Shown: piece after piece, positions 32,812 to 40,696 of the stretch
How positions within the stretch are numbered: position 1 is the first letter of the stretch
How the letters are laid out: every line of letters begins with the position of its first letter
DNA from: Bacteroidota bacterium
Lineage (GTDB): Bacteria > Bacteroidota > Bacteroidia > Chitinophagales > Chitinophagaceae
Assembly: GCA_023418315.1 (NCBI GenBank)
Contig: JAEZZY010000057.1
Coordinates: forward strand, 1 to 64,000
Length of the DNA stretch: 64,000 bases
Direction of reading: 5' to 3'
Position numbers and translations under genes: made by a program
Notes under the pieces: model-generated
The model's database searches: none
What the model was told of the DNA's origin: nothing
Seen by the model: only the letters and a program-made list of their open reading frames with translations

Positions 32812-33429
32812 TTAATTCTGAATTAAAACAATAGAACCGTTATGACCCGGCACGGAGCCTGCTACCAATATATAGTTCTTGTCAGGGAATACTTTTATTA
32901 CACGCAATCCTTTCGTTTTCACCTGATCGCCACCCATACGGCCTGCCATGCGCATGCCTTTGAATACACGGCTTGGATAAGACGAACCGCCTATAGAACC
33001 CGGAGCGCGCTGACGATCGTGCTGACCGTGAGAAGCCTCGCCCACACCGGCAAAACCGTGGCGTTTTACCACCCCTTGGAAACCTTTACCTTTGGTAGTA
33101 CCGATTACGGATACTTTCTCACCTTCGGCGAAAATTTCACAAGTAAGGGCTTCACCTACCTGTTTGTCTATAGAGCAATTGCGGATTTCTTTTACGATGG
33201 ACTTAGGCGTTGTATTTGCCTTAGCGAAGTGATTGAGGAGCGCTTTGGGAGTGTTTTTTTCTTTTGCCTCGCCGAAAGCAATCTGAAGGGCGTCGTAACC
33301 GTCGGTATCAACAGTTTTCTTTTGCGTAACCACACATGGACCGGCTTCGATGATGGTACAAGCGGTTTGCTTGCCATTGGGTTCGAAGACACTCGTCATG
33401 CCGATTTTTTTACCAATTATACCTTTCAT
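32812..33429 (-). CDS. rplC: 50S ribosomal protein L3
   Basis: 205 residues. MKGIIGKKIGMTSVFEPNGKQ start, GTTKGKGFQGVVKRHGFAGVGEASHGQHDRQRAPGSIGGSSYP core. It initiates 50S assembly. It is 41 bp upstream of rplD, the only short spacer in the operon. Confidence 0.98.
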   Translation of the reverse strand: MKGIIGKKIGMTSVFEPNGKQTACTIIEAGPCVVTQKKTVDTDGYDALQIAFGEAKEKNTPKALLNHFAKANTTPKSIVKEIRNCSIDKQVGEALTCEIFAEGEKVSVIGTTKGKGFQGVVKRHGFAGVGEASHGQHDRQRAPGSIGGSSYPSRVFKGMRMAGRMGGDQVKTKGLRVIKVFPDKNYILVAGSVPGHNGSIVLIQN

Positions 33430-33518
33430 TTTATAATGTTTGAGTTAAGCGCCCGGTTGCTGTTCGCAATTCGGGATTAACCGTTTTTCATTTAGTTTTA
33501 AAGAACAAAAGCTATTTA

Positions 33519-33824
33519 TCAAGCTTTGATTTCTACTTCCACACCGCTTGGCAAGTCTAATTTAGACAATGCATCTACTGTGCGGGAAGAAGAGGTGTAT
33601 ATATCCAACAAGCGCTTGTGGGTGCAAAGTTGGAACTGCTCACGCGATTTTTTATTAACGTGCGGTGAGCGCAATACCGTAAAGATCTTCTTGTCGGTAG
33701 GCAAAGGAATAGGGCCGGTAACCACTGCTCCTGTGTTGCGCACCGTTTTTACGATTTTCTCTGCAGATTTATCTACCAGGTTGTGATCGTAAGACTTCAG
33801 TTTTATTCTGATACGCTGTGACAT
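33519..33824 (-). CDS. rpsJ: 30S ribosomal protein S10
   Basis: 101 residues. MSQRIRIKLKSYDHNLVDKSAEKIV start, GPIPLPTDKKIFTVLRSPHVNKKSREQF. First gene of the operon, 40 bp after its -7 box. S10 also serves in NusB-dependent antitermination. Confidence 0.98.
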   Translation of the reverse strand: MSQRIRIKLKSYDHNLVDKSAEKIVKTVRNTGAVVTGPIPLPTDKKIFTVLRSPHVNKKSREQFQLCTHKRLLDIYTSSSRTVDALSKLDLPSGVEVEIKA

Positions 33825-33863
33825 ACTTATAAATAACTTCTACCCGTTAAAAATTTGGGACTG

Positions 33864-33894
33864 CAAAGGTAAGCGTTGTTTTATTTCTACCAAA
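33864..33894 (-). promoter_or_regulatory. Promoter of the S10 operon
   Basis: Minus strand: TTTG (33891-33894), 19 bp, then TACCTTTG (33864-33871), a full Bacteroidota consensus. Predicted leader about 36 nt. Confidence 0.75.
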
Positions 33895-34232
33895 TTTATT
33901 TTGAAAGATTTTTGGAAAATGTTTGTTGTCCAAGCTGAGGAATACCGATTGCGCTTTAGTGGCGATGGCACCGTTCAAAGGGAGGATGCGGATTGATCTT
34001 TTTACATGGAGCGTTTTGTGGATTGCAAATCCACTTTATCAGTAGTTCGGAATGCGCTTCGCTTGCAGACAGCTTGTATCAGCTAGGTTTACAAGTGGTG
34101 GAGCATAAACTAAAATTTTTGCTATGTTATCCTCCTTTCTATTCATACTTTGCTATTTTCTACTATAGGTATTCTAATAGGCATTTATTTAATTATGTGT
34201 AGTGTAAAGATTAAGGAATTGGATAGAAAAAA
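33895..34232. other. Non-coding accessory stretch upstream of the S10 operon
   Basis: No convincing gene. It holds a copy of the dispersed word TAGTGGCGATGGCACCGTTC (33957-33976) and a perfect 7-bp-stem hairpin GTGGATT-GCA-AATCCAC (34018-34034), the kind of short palindrome found in REP-like elements. The sequence becomes AT-rich towards 34200. Confidence 0.5.
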
Positions 34233-34547
34233 TTATTTTTCATTATTCTTATCTTTATTTTCTTCCTTTTCTTTCTCTATCTGCGCCTTCCTCGCTTTTC
34301 TATGTTCTTCAATCAACTTTTTCGTTTTTCTTGACCTTTCAGCATACATACTATTCGTACTCATTAGTACAACGTCATCATTTGACCGTGATAGAATATC
34401 TTTGATATGATTTAGTTCTGCACGATAATAAGCCCACTTTACACCGTTTAACCCATCTTCACAAATCATTCGATAATGATTTAGCGCATTTTCCAATGTG
34501 ATCATCTCACAATCATTTAAAACAATGGTATAAGCGTATGTTGTCAT
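34233..34547 (-). CDS. Hypothetical protein with a charged C-terminal helix
   Basis: 104 residues, ATG at 34547. The N-terminal part (TYAYTIVLNDCEMITLENALNHYRMICEDG) looks folded; the C-terminal 35 residues are a highly charged helix rich in K and E (KKLIEEHRKARKAQIEKEKEENKDK). No family recognised. Its AT-rich codons differ from the neighbours, which suggests recent acquisition. Confidence 0.55.
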   Translation of the reverse strand: MTTYAYTIVLNDCEMITLENALNHYRMICEDGLNGVKWAYYRAELNHIKDILSRSNDDVVLMSTNSMYAERSRKTKKLIEEHRKARKAQIEKEKEENKDKNNEK

Positions 34548-34612
34548 GGAGTATATTTTTTATTTCACTGTTACTAAAGTAAGATTTTTACGTATGTCAA
34601 AGTGAAAATTTT

Positions 34613-35161
34613 TTACGGGTTAAAGATATTTTCATCATAATAACACAGCTTGCCGTTCACGACCCGCGCAGGTGATGTATAAGGATGCTCTTCGGCTTTA
34701 TCTGCTGCCATTATATGCATCACTTTCCAGCCTTTCGCTTTCAGGTAATCAGAGATCATGGAGCGATGACATCGCCACCATACTGCTTCGGAGCACATAT
34801 AAGCGGTTGGTTGTTTCAAAGCCATAGCTTGCAGCGCTGCCATAGCAGCTTCAAACTCTTTTGTTTCCATATAATCTGCATATCCTCTGAATGAACTGTT
34901 CCGCCAACGATTATTTTTCGAATCCTGCTGCACTTTTCTTCTCCCACCAAGGTCTTCCAGATGAATGTAGCTGATAGCCCATTCCGGCAAAGCTGCGGTA
35001 AGATTTTCTTTATTAAAATGAGGATATTTGCGCGATGCCGGGAAACGCCTTACATCCACCAATCTCCTGATACCAAAGGATTGCAGCATCTTTATAAAGT
35101 ATTCCAGCGTATGGACGGAGTGTCCGATGGTGTAAATGATGTTATATTTTTCTTCTTCCAT
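34613..35161 (-). CDS. DUF488 family protein
   Basis: 182 residues. The DUF488 pattern is clear: YTIGHSVHTLEYFIKML, LVDVRRFPASRKYPHFN and the cysteine-containing YMCSEAVWWRCHRSMISDYL. Family members are found next to nucleic-acid and stress genes but have no established reaction; the conserved Cys and Arg suggest catalysis. Monocistronic. Confidence 0.88.
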   Translation of the reverse strand: MEEEKYNIIYTIGHSVHTLEYFIKMLQSFGIRRLVDVRRFPASRKYPHFNKENLTAALPEWAISYIHLEDLGGRRKVQQDSKNNRWRNSSFRGYADYMETKEFEAAMAALQAMALKQPTAYMCSEAVWWRCHRSMISDYLKAKGWKVMHIMAADKAEEHPYTSPARVVNGKLCYYDENIFNP

Positions 35162-35168
35162 CAGCGCT

Positions 35169-35176
35169 TATCTTTG
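35169..35176 (+). promoter_or_regulatory. Candidate -7 box (TATCTTTG)
   Basis: Plus-strand TATCTTTG matches TAnnTTTG and points into the 35180-35760 region. Between it and 35339 no gene is seen. A second, weaker match (TATCTTAG, 35325-35332) sits 7 bp before the ATG at 35340. Confidence 0.35.
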
Positions 35177-35339
35177 TAATCTTCCTTAAACTCTTCTTTA
35201 CTCCCTATTTAAAACATTAACTTGATGAGACGGTTATAAAATTAGTATAATTCTGCGGAATGTTATATCCGTTTTGCGAACGTATAATCAAGTGTTTTTA
35301 ACGTTTAGACAGCTTATTTTTTGCTATCTTAGCCCGTTC

Positions 35340-35453
35340 ATGAAACATCTGCAACATACTATCATGTCTTGTACCGCTTTCTCTACAAAGCTGGGCATGG
35401 GCTGTGTTTCCTCTAATTTTCCCTTTTACCGCGGTAACACCAGGGACTTCTAA
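35340..35453 (+). CDS. Possible 37-residue peptide
   Basis: ATG to TAA, beginning MKHLQHTIMSCTAFSTKLGM and ending with FYRGNTRDF. Two Cys and many Ser/Thr. No family recognised; a weak -7 box (TATCTTAG) lies 7 bp before the ATG. It could equally be chance or part of a structured RNA. Listed because the block is compositionally distinct from its AT-rich flanks. Confidence 0.22.
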   Translation: MKHLQHTIMSCTAFSTKLGMGCVSSNFPFYRGNTRDF

Positions 35454-35536
35454 TACCGTGACCCGATCCTTTTTATAGCCCGGATGGGGGCCGGTCGGTT
35501 ATTATATATTTTATCACATTTAAAAAATTATTTATC

Positions 35537-35761
35537 ATGTCTAAAAGTCTTCCAAGATTTTCAGCGCAAACTATTTTTGCGCTGGGTCTTTTCATCCTAA
35601 ATATTTTCATTCTGACGCTATCGGTTATTAGCGGTATTATATGGCTATGCGCCTTATCGGTAACGGTGTCTTTGGTATTCCTATCTCTATATGGTTTGGT
35701 GCGGCAGGTCCTCCACACACAGTCAAAGTGGACACGATTCCTACGAAAGAATGCAGGTTAG
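35537..35761 (+). CDS. Small two-helix membrane protein
   Basis: 74 residues, ATG at 35537. Two hydrophobic helices (about 12-30 and 34-56) followed by a basic tail (TQSKWTRFLRKNAG), so a small inner-membrane protein with its C-terminus inside is plausible. No family recognised. The upstream 70 bp are AT-rich. Confidence 0.4.
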   Translation: MSKSLPRFSAQTIFALGLFILNIFILTLSVISGIIWLCALSVTVSLVFLSLYGLVRQVLHTQSKWTRFLRKNAG

Positions 35762-35833
35762 AATACACCCGGATTGCCGGGTTATGATCAAGCTGCGGTT
35801 TCATAATGGCGCTTATACGGTATATACAACGGC

Positions 35834-35870
35834 ATAAAAAAACCCGACAAGCAGGGGCACCTGTCAGGTT
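35834..35870 (-). terminator. Terminator of the fasciclin gene (AACCTGACAGG arms)
   Basis: Minus strand: AACCTGACAGG pairs with CTTGTCGGGTT through two G-T pairs, 8-nt loop, seven T. It follows the stop at 35904 by about 33 bp and belongs to the same hairpin family as 24824-24860. Confidence 0.85.
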
Positions 35871-35903
35871 GTGGCAGCTTCGCTACGCAAACCGTGTACA
35901 CTA

Positions 35904-36461
35904 TCACTCAGGCAGCAGCACCTGATCCACCGCATAAATGATACCGTTGGAAACCGGTATAGCGGCTATGATTTTGGCTTTTCCGTTTATCATAATCTGC
36001 CCGTCGGCTTTGGTAATGGTAATATTGCCACCGCTTGCCTGCCCTATGCGTTGCCCGTCTTGCAGCATATCTTCTTTAAAAACCCCTATGGACACGTGGT
36101 ATTGCAGAATGTCGGAGAGTTTTTCTTTGTTTTCATCTTTCATCAGATTGTCCACCGTGCCGGCGGGCAATTGGTCGAAAGCAGTATTGGTAGGCGCGAA
36201 TACGGTGAAGGGCCCTGCATTGCTCAGCGCATCTACCAATTCCGCTTGTTTTACAGCAGCTACCAGGGTAGAATGGTCTTTGCTGTCCATTGCTGCTTGC
36301 ACAATGTTTTTCTGACTTACGTCGTCTTTTACCGCAGATTGTCCTCCGCCGGTAGTTTCTGTCTGAGTTGCTTCTTGATTTTGTGATGGTGCTTGCTCTT
36401 CGCTGCATCCGGCGGCAAACAGAGCAAGGAAGGCTGCCGGAATAATAATGTGCTTTTTCAT
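35904..36461 (-). CDS. Fasciclin-domain lipoprotein
   Basis: 185 residues from ATG 36461 (MKKHIIIPAAFLALFAAGC, Cys19 lipobox); the frame is open 60 bp further upstream but without a signal. A Gln/Thr/Glu linker precedes one FAS1 domain: NIVQAAMDSKDHSTLVAAVKQAELVDAL, GPFTVFAPTNTAFDQLP, and NGIIYAVDQVLLPE. FAS1 domains mediate adhesion at the cell surface. Confidence 0.92.
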   Translation of the reverse strand: MKKHIIIPAAFLALFAAGCSEEQAPSQNQEATQTETTGGGQSAVKDDVSQKNIVQAAMDSKDHSTLVAAVKQAELVDALSNAGPFTVFAPTNTAFDQLPAGTVDNLMKDENKEKLSDILQYHVSIGVFKEDMLQDGQRIGQASGGNITITKADGQIMINGKAKIIAAIPVSNGIIYAVDQVLLPE

Positions 36462-36637
36462 GGAATAAATAATTTTTATGCACATAAAATTATCTACCCT
36501 ATGTACAGCGTTATATGACATTAATCATAAACAGAACAAACATGACCAGAATCATTTTTTTAGGTAAAAAACGCTTACGCTAATCAGTATAAATTGAGCG
36601 TACTATAGGAGCTGCATTTTATCCCATTCAACGTGCT

Positions 36638-37177
36638 TTACCAGTTCATCCGCTGCCGTAGCGAACGTATTTGCTCCATGTGGTGGCGTCCATGCCATGC
36701 ATAAAGGTCGGTCATTTCCCAAAGCGGCACATAGCGTTCATGTTCGGGATGGAAATAGCTGCGCTGCCAGTCATCTTCCTGCATATTGCAGAGCGTACTT
36801 ACCCAGCGACGATGCAGCGCATGGAGCAGGGTAATGGAAATATTAACCGGCACATGCTGTACATCAGGCAGCTCCGCCCATAGTTTTTCTTCATAGGGCT
36901 TCACAACGGGATGGTCTTCGGTGAGGGTAAGTTTCAGACGAATATAGGCGTTCATGTGACTGTCGGCAATGTGGTGTATCACTTGATTGACCGTCCAGCC
37001 GCCTTCCCTGTAAGGAGTATCCAATTGAGCGGCATCCAGATTTTCTATAACGGCATCCAGCCAGGAAGGAAGCGCCTCAATTGCGGCAATCCATTCGGTG
37101 CGCATTTCCGGTTCGTAGCGCTCAAGGGGTTGAAACCTGCCTATCGGGTAGGCATACTGTTCATGACCATCATCCAT
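36638..37177 (-). CDS. DinB/YfiT-type putative metal-dependent hydrolase
   Basis: 179 residues from ATG 37177; a TTG 8 codons upstream overlaps the -7 box and is rejected. Four-helix DinB fold with the YfiT metal-binding histidines: VIHHIADSHMN and YAWHGRHHMEQI. Bacillithiol-transferase-like or hydrolase activity is possible; substrate unknown. Minus-strand -7 box TATCTTTG at 37199-37206. Confidence 0.85.
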   Translation of the reverse strand: MDDGHEQYAYPIGRFQPLERYEPEMRTEWIAAIEALPSWLDAVIENLDAAQLDTPYREGGWTVNQVIHHIADSHMNAYIRLKLTLTEDHPVVKPYEEKLWAELPDVQHVPVNISITLLHALHRRWVSTLCNMQEDDWQRSYFHPEHERYVPLWEMTDLYAWHGRHHMEQIRSLRQRMNW

Positions 37178-37198
37178 AGGAATGAAAATTAATTGCGG

Positions 37199-37206
37199 CA
37201 AAGATA
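37199..37206 (-). promoter_or_regulatory. -7 box (TATCTTTG) of the YfiT-like gene
   Basis: Minus-strand TATCTTTG overlaps the stop region of the preceding gene at 37207 and lies 21 bp before the ATG at 37177. Confidence 0.45.
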
Positions 37207-38358
37207 CTATTTGCTGCCAGTTATTCGCTTTTTAAACGCGGCTGTGAGGTAAGGGTCTAAAAGCGTATAGGGAATAAACACTTCTATCTGCCCCACTGCA
37301 TAAGGCGCTACTTCATAGGGATTGTACAAAAAATTTAATCCTTTTTCATTGAGGTAAAAATTATCGGTAACAGCAAGATGCTTTTCAAACAACCATTCCG
37401 TAAGCGGCTTAGGTGCAGGAAGGTGATAATCTTTGCGGAATTGCTGTTCTAAGAGTTGCTGCAACGAAGCGCTGTCGGCAACTACCACATCCTGCAACGT
37501 CCATTTCTTTTTGCCGGCCACATCATAGTTGGAAAAAAAGCTTCCATAATTTCCATGTGCCCCGCCGGTATAAGAAAAATAAGCCTGCTCTATTACCACC
37601 CATCCGTTTTCGTTATAGCGAATGGAATAATGCGTGGTGGCATCGTAATGCAAATGATAGGGATAGTCTTCTTTACGTCCGGCATAGTCCTTTACGATTT
37701 CGGCATTCTCCTTCCTGTAATCTGCAAAATAACGTGCGTTATTCGCTTTTATCCGCTCGTCTATAGTTCCGGTGGCATTCTTTTCGGAAACTGATTCTTT
37801 TATCTGTTCATTCAGCCACCCGGCATCTTCATTCTTTGCGGATGCTATAGGGATTTTATAGCCGGATGAAGCAAAGGGAGCGTTCGGGTCCTCCGTCAGC
37901 ATGGCGGTATCCAGGTATTTTTTCATCTCAAAAGCGTATGCGCCCGCAGGATATTTTTCCTGTAACGAAATCGGATGTTTCTTATCTGCAAGGCTCCATT
38001 CGCCCACGAGTTTTTCACCTGAAAAAGCGCAGTGCAATTGCGGATCACCTACATCGGAATAGCTATTTCCTACGGGATATTCATGCAACAATAAACTGTC
38101 CTTGCCTATAAACTTACCGGATAAAGCAATAGGCTTTCCGATGGCAGTATAGTAATAATGTCCGTTGCAGTTGCTATCGTCTTTTTCCAGATACACCACT
38201 ACGGCTTGCCCGGCAATCGTGCCTTCATAGCGCTTGTAAAATGAAGCGGCAGTGTGCGATGCTTGCGCAGAGAAGGTAGAAGAATCTGCCGGAGCGCTAT
38301 CTGCACAAGAGGCGAAAGCAATAGCGGGTGTCATAAAAAAAAGAAGGAATCTATTCAT
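37207..38358 (-). CDS. DUF3298/RsiV-like domain lipoprotein
   Basis: 383 residues from ATG 38358 (MNRFLLFFMTPAIAFASC, lipobox FASC). The N-terminal half is a beta-rich domain (YYTAIGKPIALSGKF). The C-terminal half matches DUF3298: IEQAYFSYTGGAHGNYGSFFSNYDVAGKKKWTLQDVV and a C-terminal EVFIPYTLLDPYL. It is exposed on the periplasmic or outer face; function unknown. Confidence 0.8.
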   Translation of the reverse strand: MNRFLLFFMTPAIAFASCADSAPADSSTFSAQASHTAASFYKRYEGTIAGQAVVVYLEKDDSNCNGHYYYTAIGKPIALSGKFIGKDSLLLHEYPVGNSYSDVGDPQLHCAFSGEKLVGEWSLADKKHPISLQEKYPAGAYAFEMKKYLDTAMLTEDPNAPFASSGYKIPIASAKNEDAGWLNEQIKESVSEKNATGTIDERIKANNARYFADYRKENAEIVKDYAGRKEDYPYHLHYDATTHYSIRYNENGWVVIEQAYFSYTGGAHGNYGSFFSNYDVAGKKKWTLQDVVVADSASLQQLLEQQFRKDYHLPAPKPLTEWLFEKHLAVTDNFYLNEKGLNFLYNPYEVAPYAVGQIEVFIPYTLLDPYLTAAFKKRITGSK

Positions 38359-38489
38359 AAAAACGATTTGAGTTTTAGGTAAAATGATGAATGCCGTGTT
38401 GCGTTGGCACATCCGCGATCACCAACATACAAAATATATTTTTAGTTATTAGGGAATGCGGGCATTTTGCAAAAAAAGGATTGATGAAG

Positions 38490-38531
38490 TTCAACCCAAT
38501 TAACCATGCAACCCAATCAACCTACTTAACC
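38490..38531. repeat. AACC-word array at the 3' end of the RidA gene
   Basis: AACC recurs five times at intervals of 9, 8, 9 and 9 bp (38493, 38502, 38510, 38519, 38528), a short-word array like those in the S10 operon. It overlaps the stop codon and last codons of the gene. Confidence 0.5.
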
Positions 38532-38902
38532 GCTATCATGCTGATTTCCACATTTACGCCACGGGGCAACCCTGCTACCTGCACCGTTTCCCGCGCCGGA
38601 AAATCATGCGTGAAATACTTGGCATATACTTCATTCACCTGAGCGAATTTCCCCATGTCCATCAGAAAAATACTAGTTTTAATGACGTTGCTAAAATCCA
38701 TCTCTGCCGCTTCCAATATCGCTTTCAGATTGCCCATTACCTTTTCGGTTTCAGTAGCTATATCGCCTTGATAAAGCGTACCGTCTTTGGCATCCAGCGC
38801 TATTTGCCCGGAGATAAACAGCATTCCATTCACCATCACCGCCTGATTATAAGGTCCTATAGGAGCGGGTGCATTGCCTGTATTGATAATTTTCTTTTCC
38901 AT
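38522..38902 (-). CDS. RidA-family enamine/imine deaminase
   Basis: 126 residues. APAPIGPYNQAV, GMLFISGQIALD, MGNLKAILEAAEMDFSNVIKTSIFLMDM and FPARETVQVAGLPRGVNVEISMIAV are diagnostic of RidA (YjgF/YER057c). The catalytic Arg is in FPARETV. It hydrolyses reactive enamines from PLP enzymes in the cytoplasm. Divergent from tsaB, 41 bp between starts. Confidence 0.95.
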   Translation of the reverse strand: MEKKIINTGNAPAPIGPYNQAVMVNGMLFISGQIALDAKDGTLYQGDIATETEKVMGNLKAILEAAEMDFSNVIKTSIFLMDMGKFAQVNEVYAKYFTHDFPARETVQVAGLPRGVNVEISMIAVK

Positions 38903-38924
38903 TCTTCAAAAATAACGGGAAACG

Positions 38925-38932
38925 TACATTTG
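38925..38932 (+). promoter_or_regulatory. -7 box (TACATTTG) of tsaB
   Basis: TACATTTG ends 11 nt before the ATG at 38944, implying a leader of about 7 nt. Confidence 0.5.
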
Positions 38933-38943
38933 CGCATCAGAAG

Positions 38944-39603
38944 ATGGCTTACATTTTACATATAGACACTTCCACGCAAACGGGACGGGTAGCACTTGCC
39001 TACAACGGAGAGGAAATTTCCAAACGGATAAATGCCGAAGAACGCGACCATGCTTCGGTGATTAACGATTATATAGAGGCTGTACTGAAAGATGCTGGAA
39101 TAAAGTTTGACGAACTGGATGCCGTGGCGGTCATCGGCGGGCCAGGCTCCTACACGGGTTTGCGCATCAGTCTTGCTACTGCGAAAGGATTATGTTATGC
39201 CCTGCAAAAACCCTTACTGATGCACAACCGGCTTCATCTGATGTGCCTGCAAAAAATAGAAGAACAACCGGGGTACGATTCCTACATCAGCCTGCTGCCG
39301 GCAAGGGAAAATGAGTTTTTTACAGCCGCCTATAATGGCTTCAAAGAATGTATCTATCCGCCACAACATATTCATCAAAAAGAATTAGAGGAGTTGCTCG
39401 GTAGCTTACAAGGCAAGATTCTTCTTTCAGGCAATGCCGCTCTCACGTTGCCTACTTTTATCAGTTATATGCCTGCTGCCAATTTTAGCGAGCAGATTTG
39501 GTATGAACAAACCCATGAAGATTTTCAAGAAAAAAAATTTGCTGATCTCGCGGCAGCTACACCTTTTTATCTCAAAAGCGTTTATACCACTCAAAAAAAA
39601 TAG
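38944..39603 (+). CDS. tsaB: tRNA threonylcarbamoyladenosine biosynthesis protein TsaB
   Basis: 219 residues, ASKHA fold. HIDTSTQTGRVAL, the DHASVINDYIEAVL helix and GGPGSYTGLRISLATAKGLCYAL are diagnostic. It is a scaffold partner of TsaD in t6A37 modification of ANN-decoding tRNAs. The C-terminal half is short and divergent, usual in Bacteroidota. Confidence 0.93.
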   Translation: MAYILHIDTSTQTGRVALAYNGEEISKRINAEERDHASVINDYIEAVLKDAGIKFDELDAVAVIGGPGSYTGLRISLATAKGLCYALQKPLLMHNRLHLMCLQKIEEQPGYDSYISLLPARENEFFTAAYNGFKECIYPPQHIHQKELEELLGSLQGKILLSGNAALTLPTFISYMPAANFSEQIWYEQTHEDFQEKKFADLAAATPFYLKSVYTTQKK

Positions 39604-39709
39604 TCTGCCGGTTTTGCGTCGTTTTTTACCGCATCACCCTAAGTTAAAAAATCTGTTTATATTATGGAATCTTTCAACTCTTTCATCTTACCATCAAGTT
39701 TAGCTTCTT

Positions 39710-40279
39710 TTGCCTGCCTTCCCACATAGCGACCTCACCGACGAAGATTTGTTGCAGCGTTACCGCCAAAGCAATGAAAAGGAATGGCTGGGTATTCTGC
39801 TACAGCGTTATACCTTGCTGTTGCTCGGTGTAGGGATGAAGTATCTGAAAGACAAACACGCTGCCGAAGATGCGGTTCAACAAGTGTTCCTAAAAACCTT
39901 TACCCATCTCCCTCCCGATCCTGTAGCCAATTTCAAAGGCTGGCTCTATATACTCATGCGCAATCACTGTCTGCAACTACTGCGCACCAAAGAGCATTTT
40001 GCGCCTGAGGAACAGCTCCAATACATCCGGGATGAAACTACCCATAGCCAAGAACAACTGGAAAAAGAAACCTCGCTCACGCAAATGCACGAAGCGCTTG
40101 CAGAGCTAAAAGCAGAACAACGCTTGGTCATCGAACTTTTTTATCTAAAAAAGCAAAGCTACCAACAGATTATGGAGCGCACGGGATTTAACTTCATGCA
40201 GGTAAAAAGTTATATTCAGAACGGAAAGCGTAATTTGAAACTAATCCTGACCCAAAAACTGAATCAACCACATAAATGA
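39710..40279 (+). CDS. ECF-type RNA polymerase sigma factor
   Basis: 189 residues. Region 2 is AAEDAVQQVFLKTF with FKGWLYILMRNHCLQLLR, and region 4 is ELKAEQRLVIELFYLKKQSYQQIMERTGFNFMQVKSYIQNGKRNLK, an HTH. An in-frame TAG at 39701 forces a start at TTG 39710 (PAFPHSDLTDEDLL); no ATG fits. The next gene overlaps by 4 bp and looks like its anti-sigma factor. Confidence 0.9.
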   Translation: MPAFPHSDLTDEDLLQRYRQSNEKEWLGILLQRYTLLLLGVGMKYLKDKHAAEDAVQQVFLKTFTHLPPDPVANFKGWLYILMRNHCLQLLRTKEHFAPEEQLQYIRDETTHSQEQLEKETSLTQMHEALAELKAEQRLVIELFYLKKQSYQQIMERTGFNFMQVKSYIQNGKRNLKLILTQKLNQPHK

Positions 40280-40623
40280 GCGGTGTAAACGAAATATGGA
40301 ACCCCGGCAACAGCCACTTGACCGAAGAACAGCTCATGGCTTATCTGGAAGGCAAGCTCAGCGCCGAGCAACAGCGGCAGATCGAATATCTGCTGAGCGA
40401 GGAAGGTATGGATAGCGATGCCATAGAAGGGCTGAAGGAGTTGGCGCCCGAAAACACCGCACACAGCGTGCAAAAGCTCAACAAACAATTGCGCTCGCTG
40501 ACGCATAAAAGAAAACGGCGCACCGGTACGCTCGCCGACTATAAATGGACATGGCTGGCTATCTTCATCGTGTTGTTGCTATGCGTATTAGGCTATGCTG
40601 TATTGCAGGAAATAGGGAAATAA
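40276..40623 (+). CDS. Probable membrane anti-sigma factor
   Basis: 115 residues. A cytoplasmic N-terminal helical region (HLTEEQLMAYLEGKLSAEQQRQIEYLL), as in anti-sigma domains, a basic linker and one transmembrane helix (about 92-110). It overlaps the sigma gene stop by 4 bp, which implies equal synthesis. No zinc HxxxCxxC motif. The anti-sigma role is inference from pairing and topology. Confidence 0.72.
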   Translation: MSGVNEIWNPGNSHLTEEQLMAYLEGKLSAEQQRQIEYLLSEEGMDSDAIEGLKELAPENTAHSVQKLNKQLRSLTHKRKRRTGTLADYKWTWLAIFIVLLLCVLGYAVLQEIGK

Positions 40624-40630
40624 AAACATT

Positions 40631-40673
40631 CTCCATCAACCTGCCAGGCAGGGAACCTGACAGGTTAATGGAG
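40631..40673. terminator. Bidirectional terminator hairpin (AACCTG-CAGG arms)
   Basis: An 18-bp stem (CTCCAT-AACCTGCCAGG with CCTGACAGGTT-ATGGAG) with two mismatches and a 7-nt loop lies between convergent genes. No long T run, so its strength is uncertain. It is a member of the same hairpin family as 24824 and 35834. Confidence 0.6.
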
Positions 40674-40696
40674 TTGACAGTAATTTCAGTGAAAAA

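Noticed and set aside
35473..35718. 81-codon minus-strand frame opposite the 35537 gene
   Set aside because: It has no hydrophobic or domain pattern and no start signal; the plus-strand frame has a coherent two-helix membrane layout.
36638..37201. TTG start for the YfiT-like protein
   Set aside because: The TTG is part of the -7 box at 37199-37206; the ATG at 37177 is downstream of the predicted transcript start.
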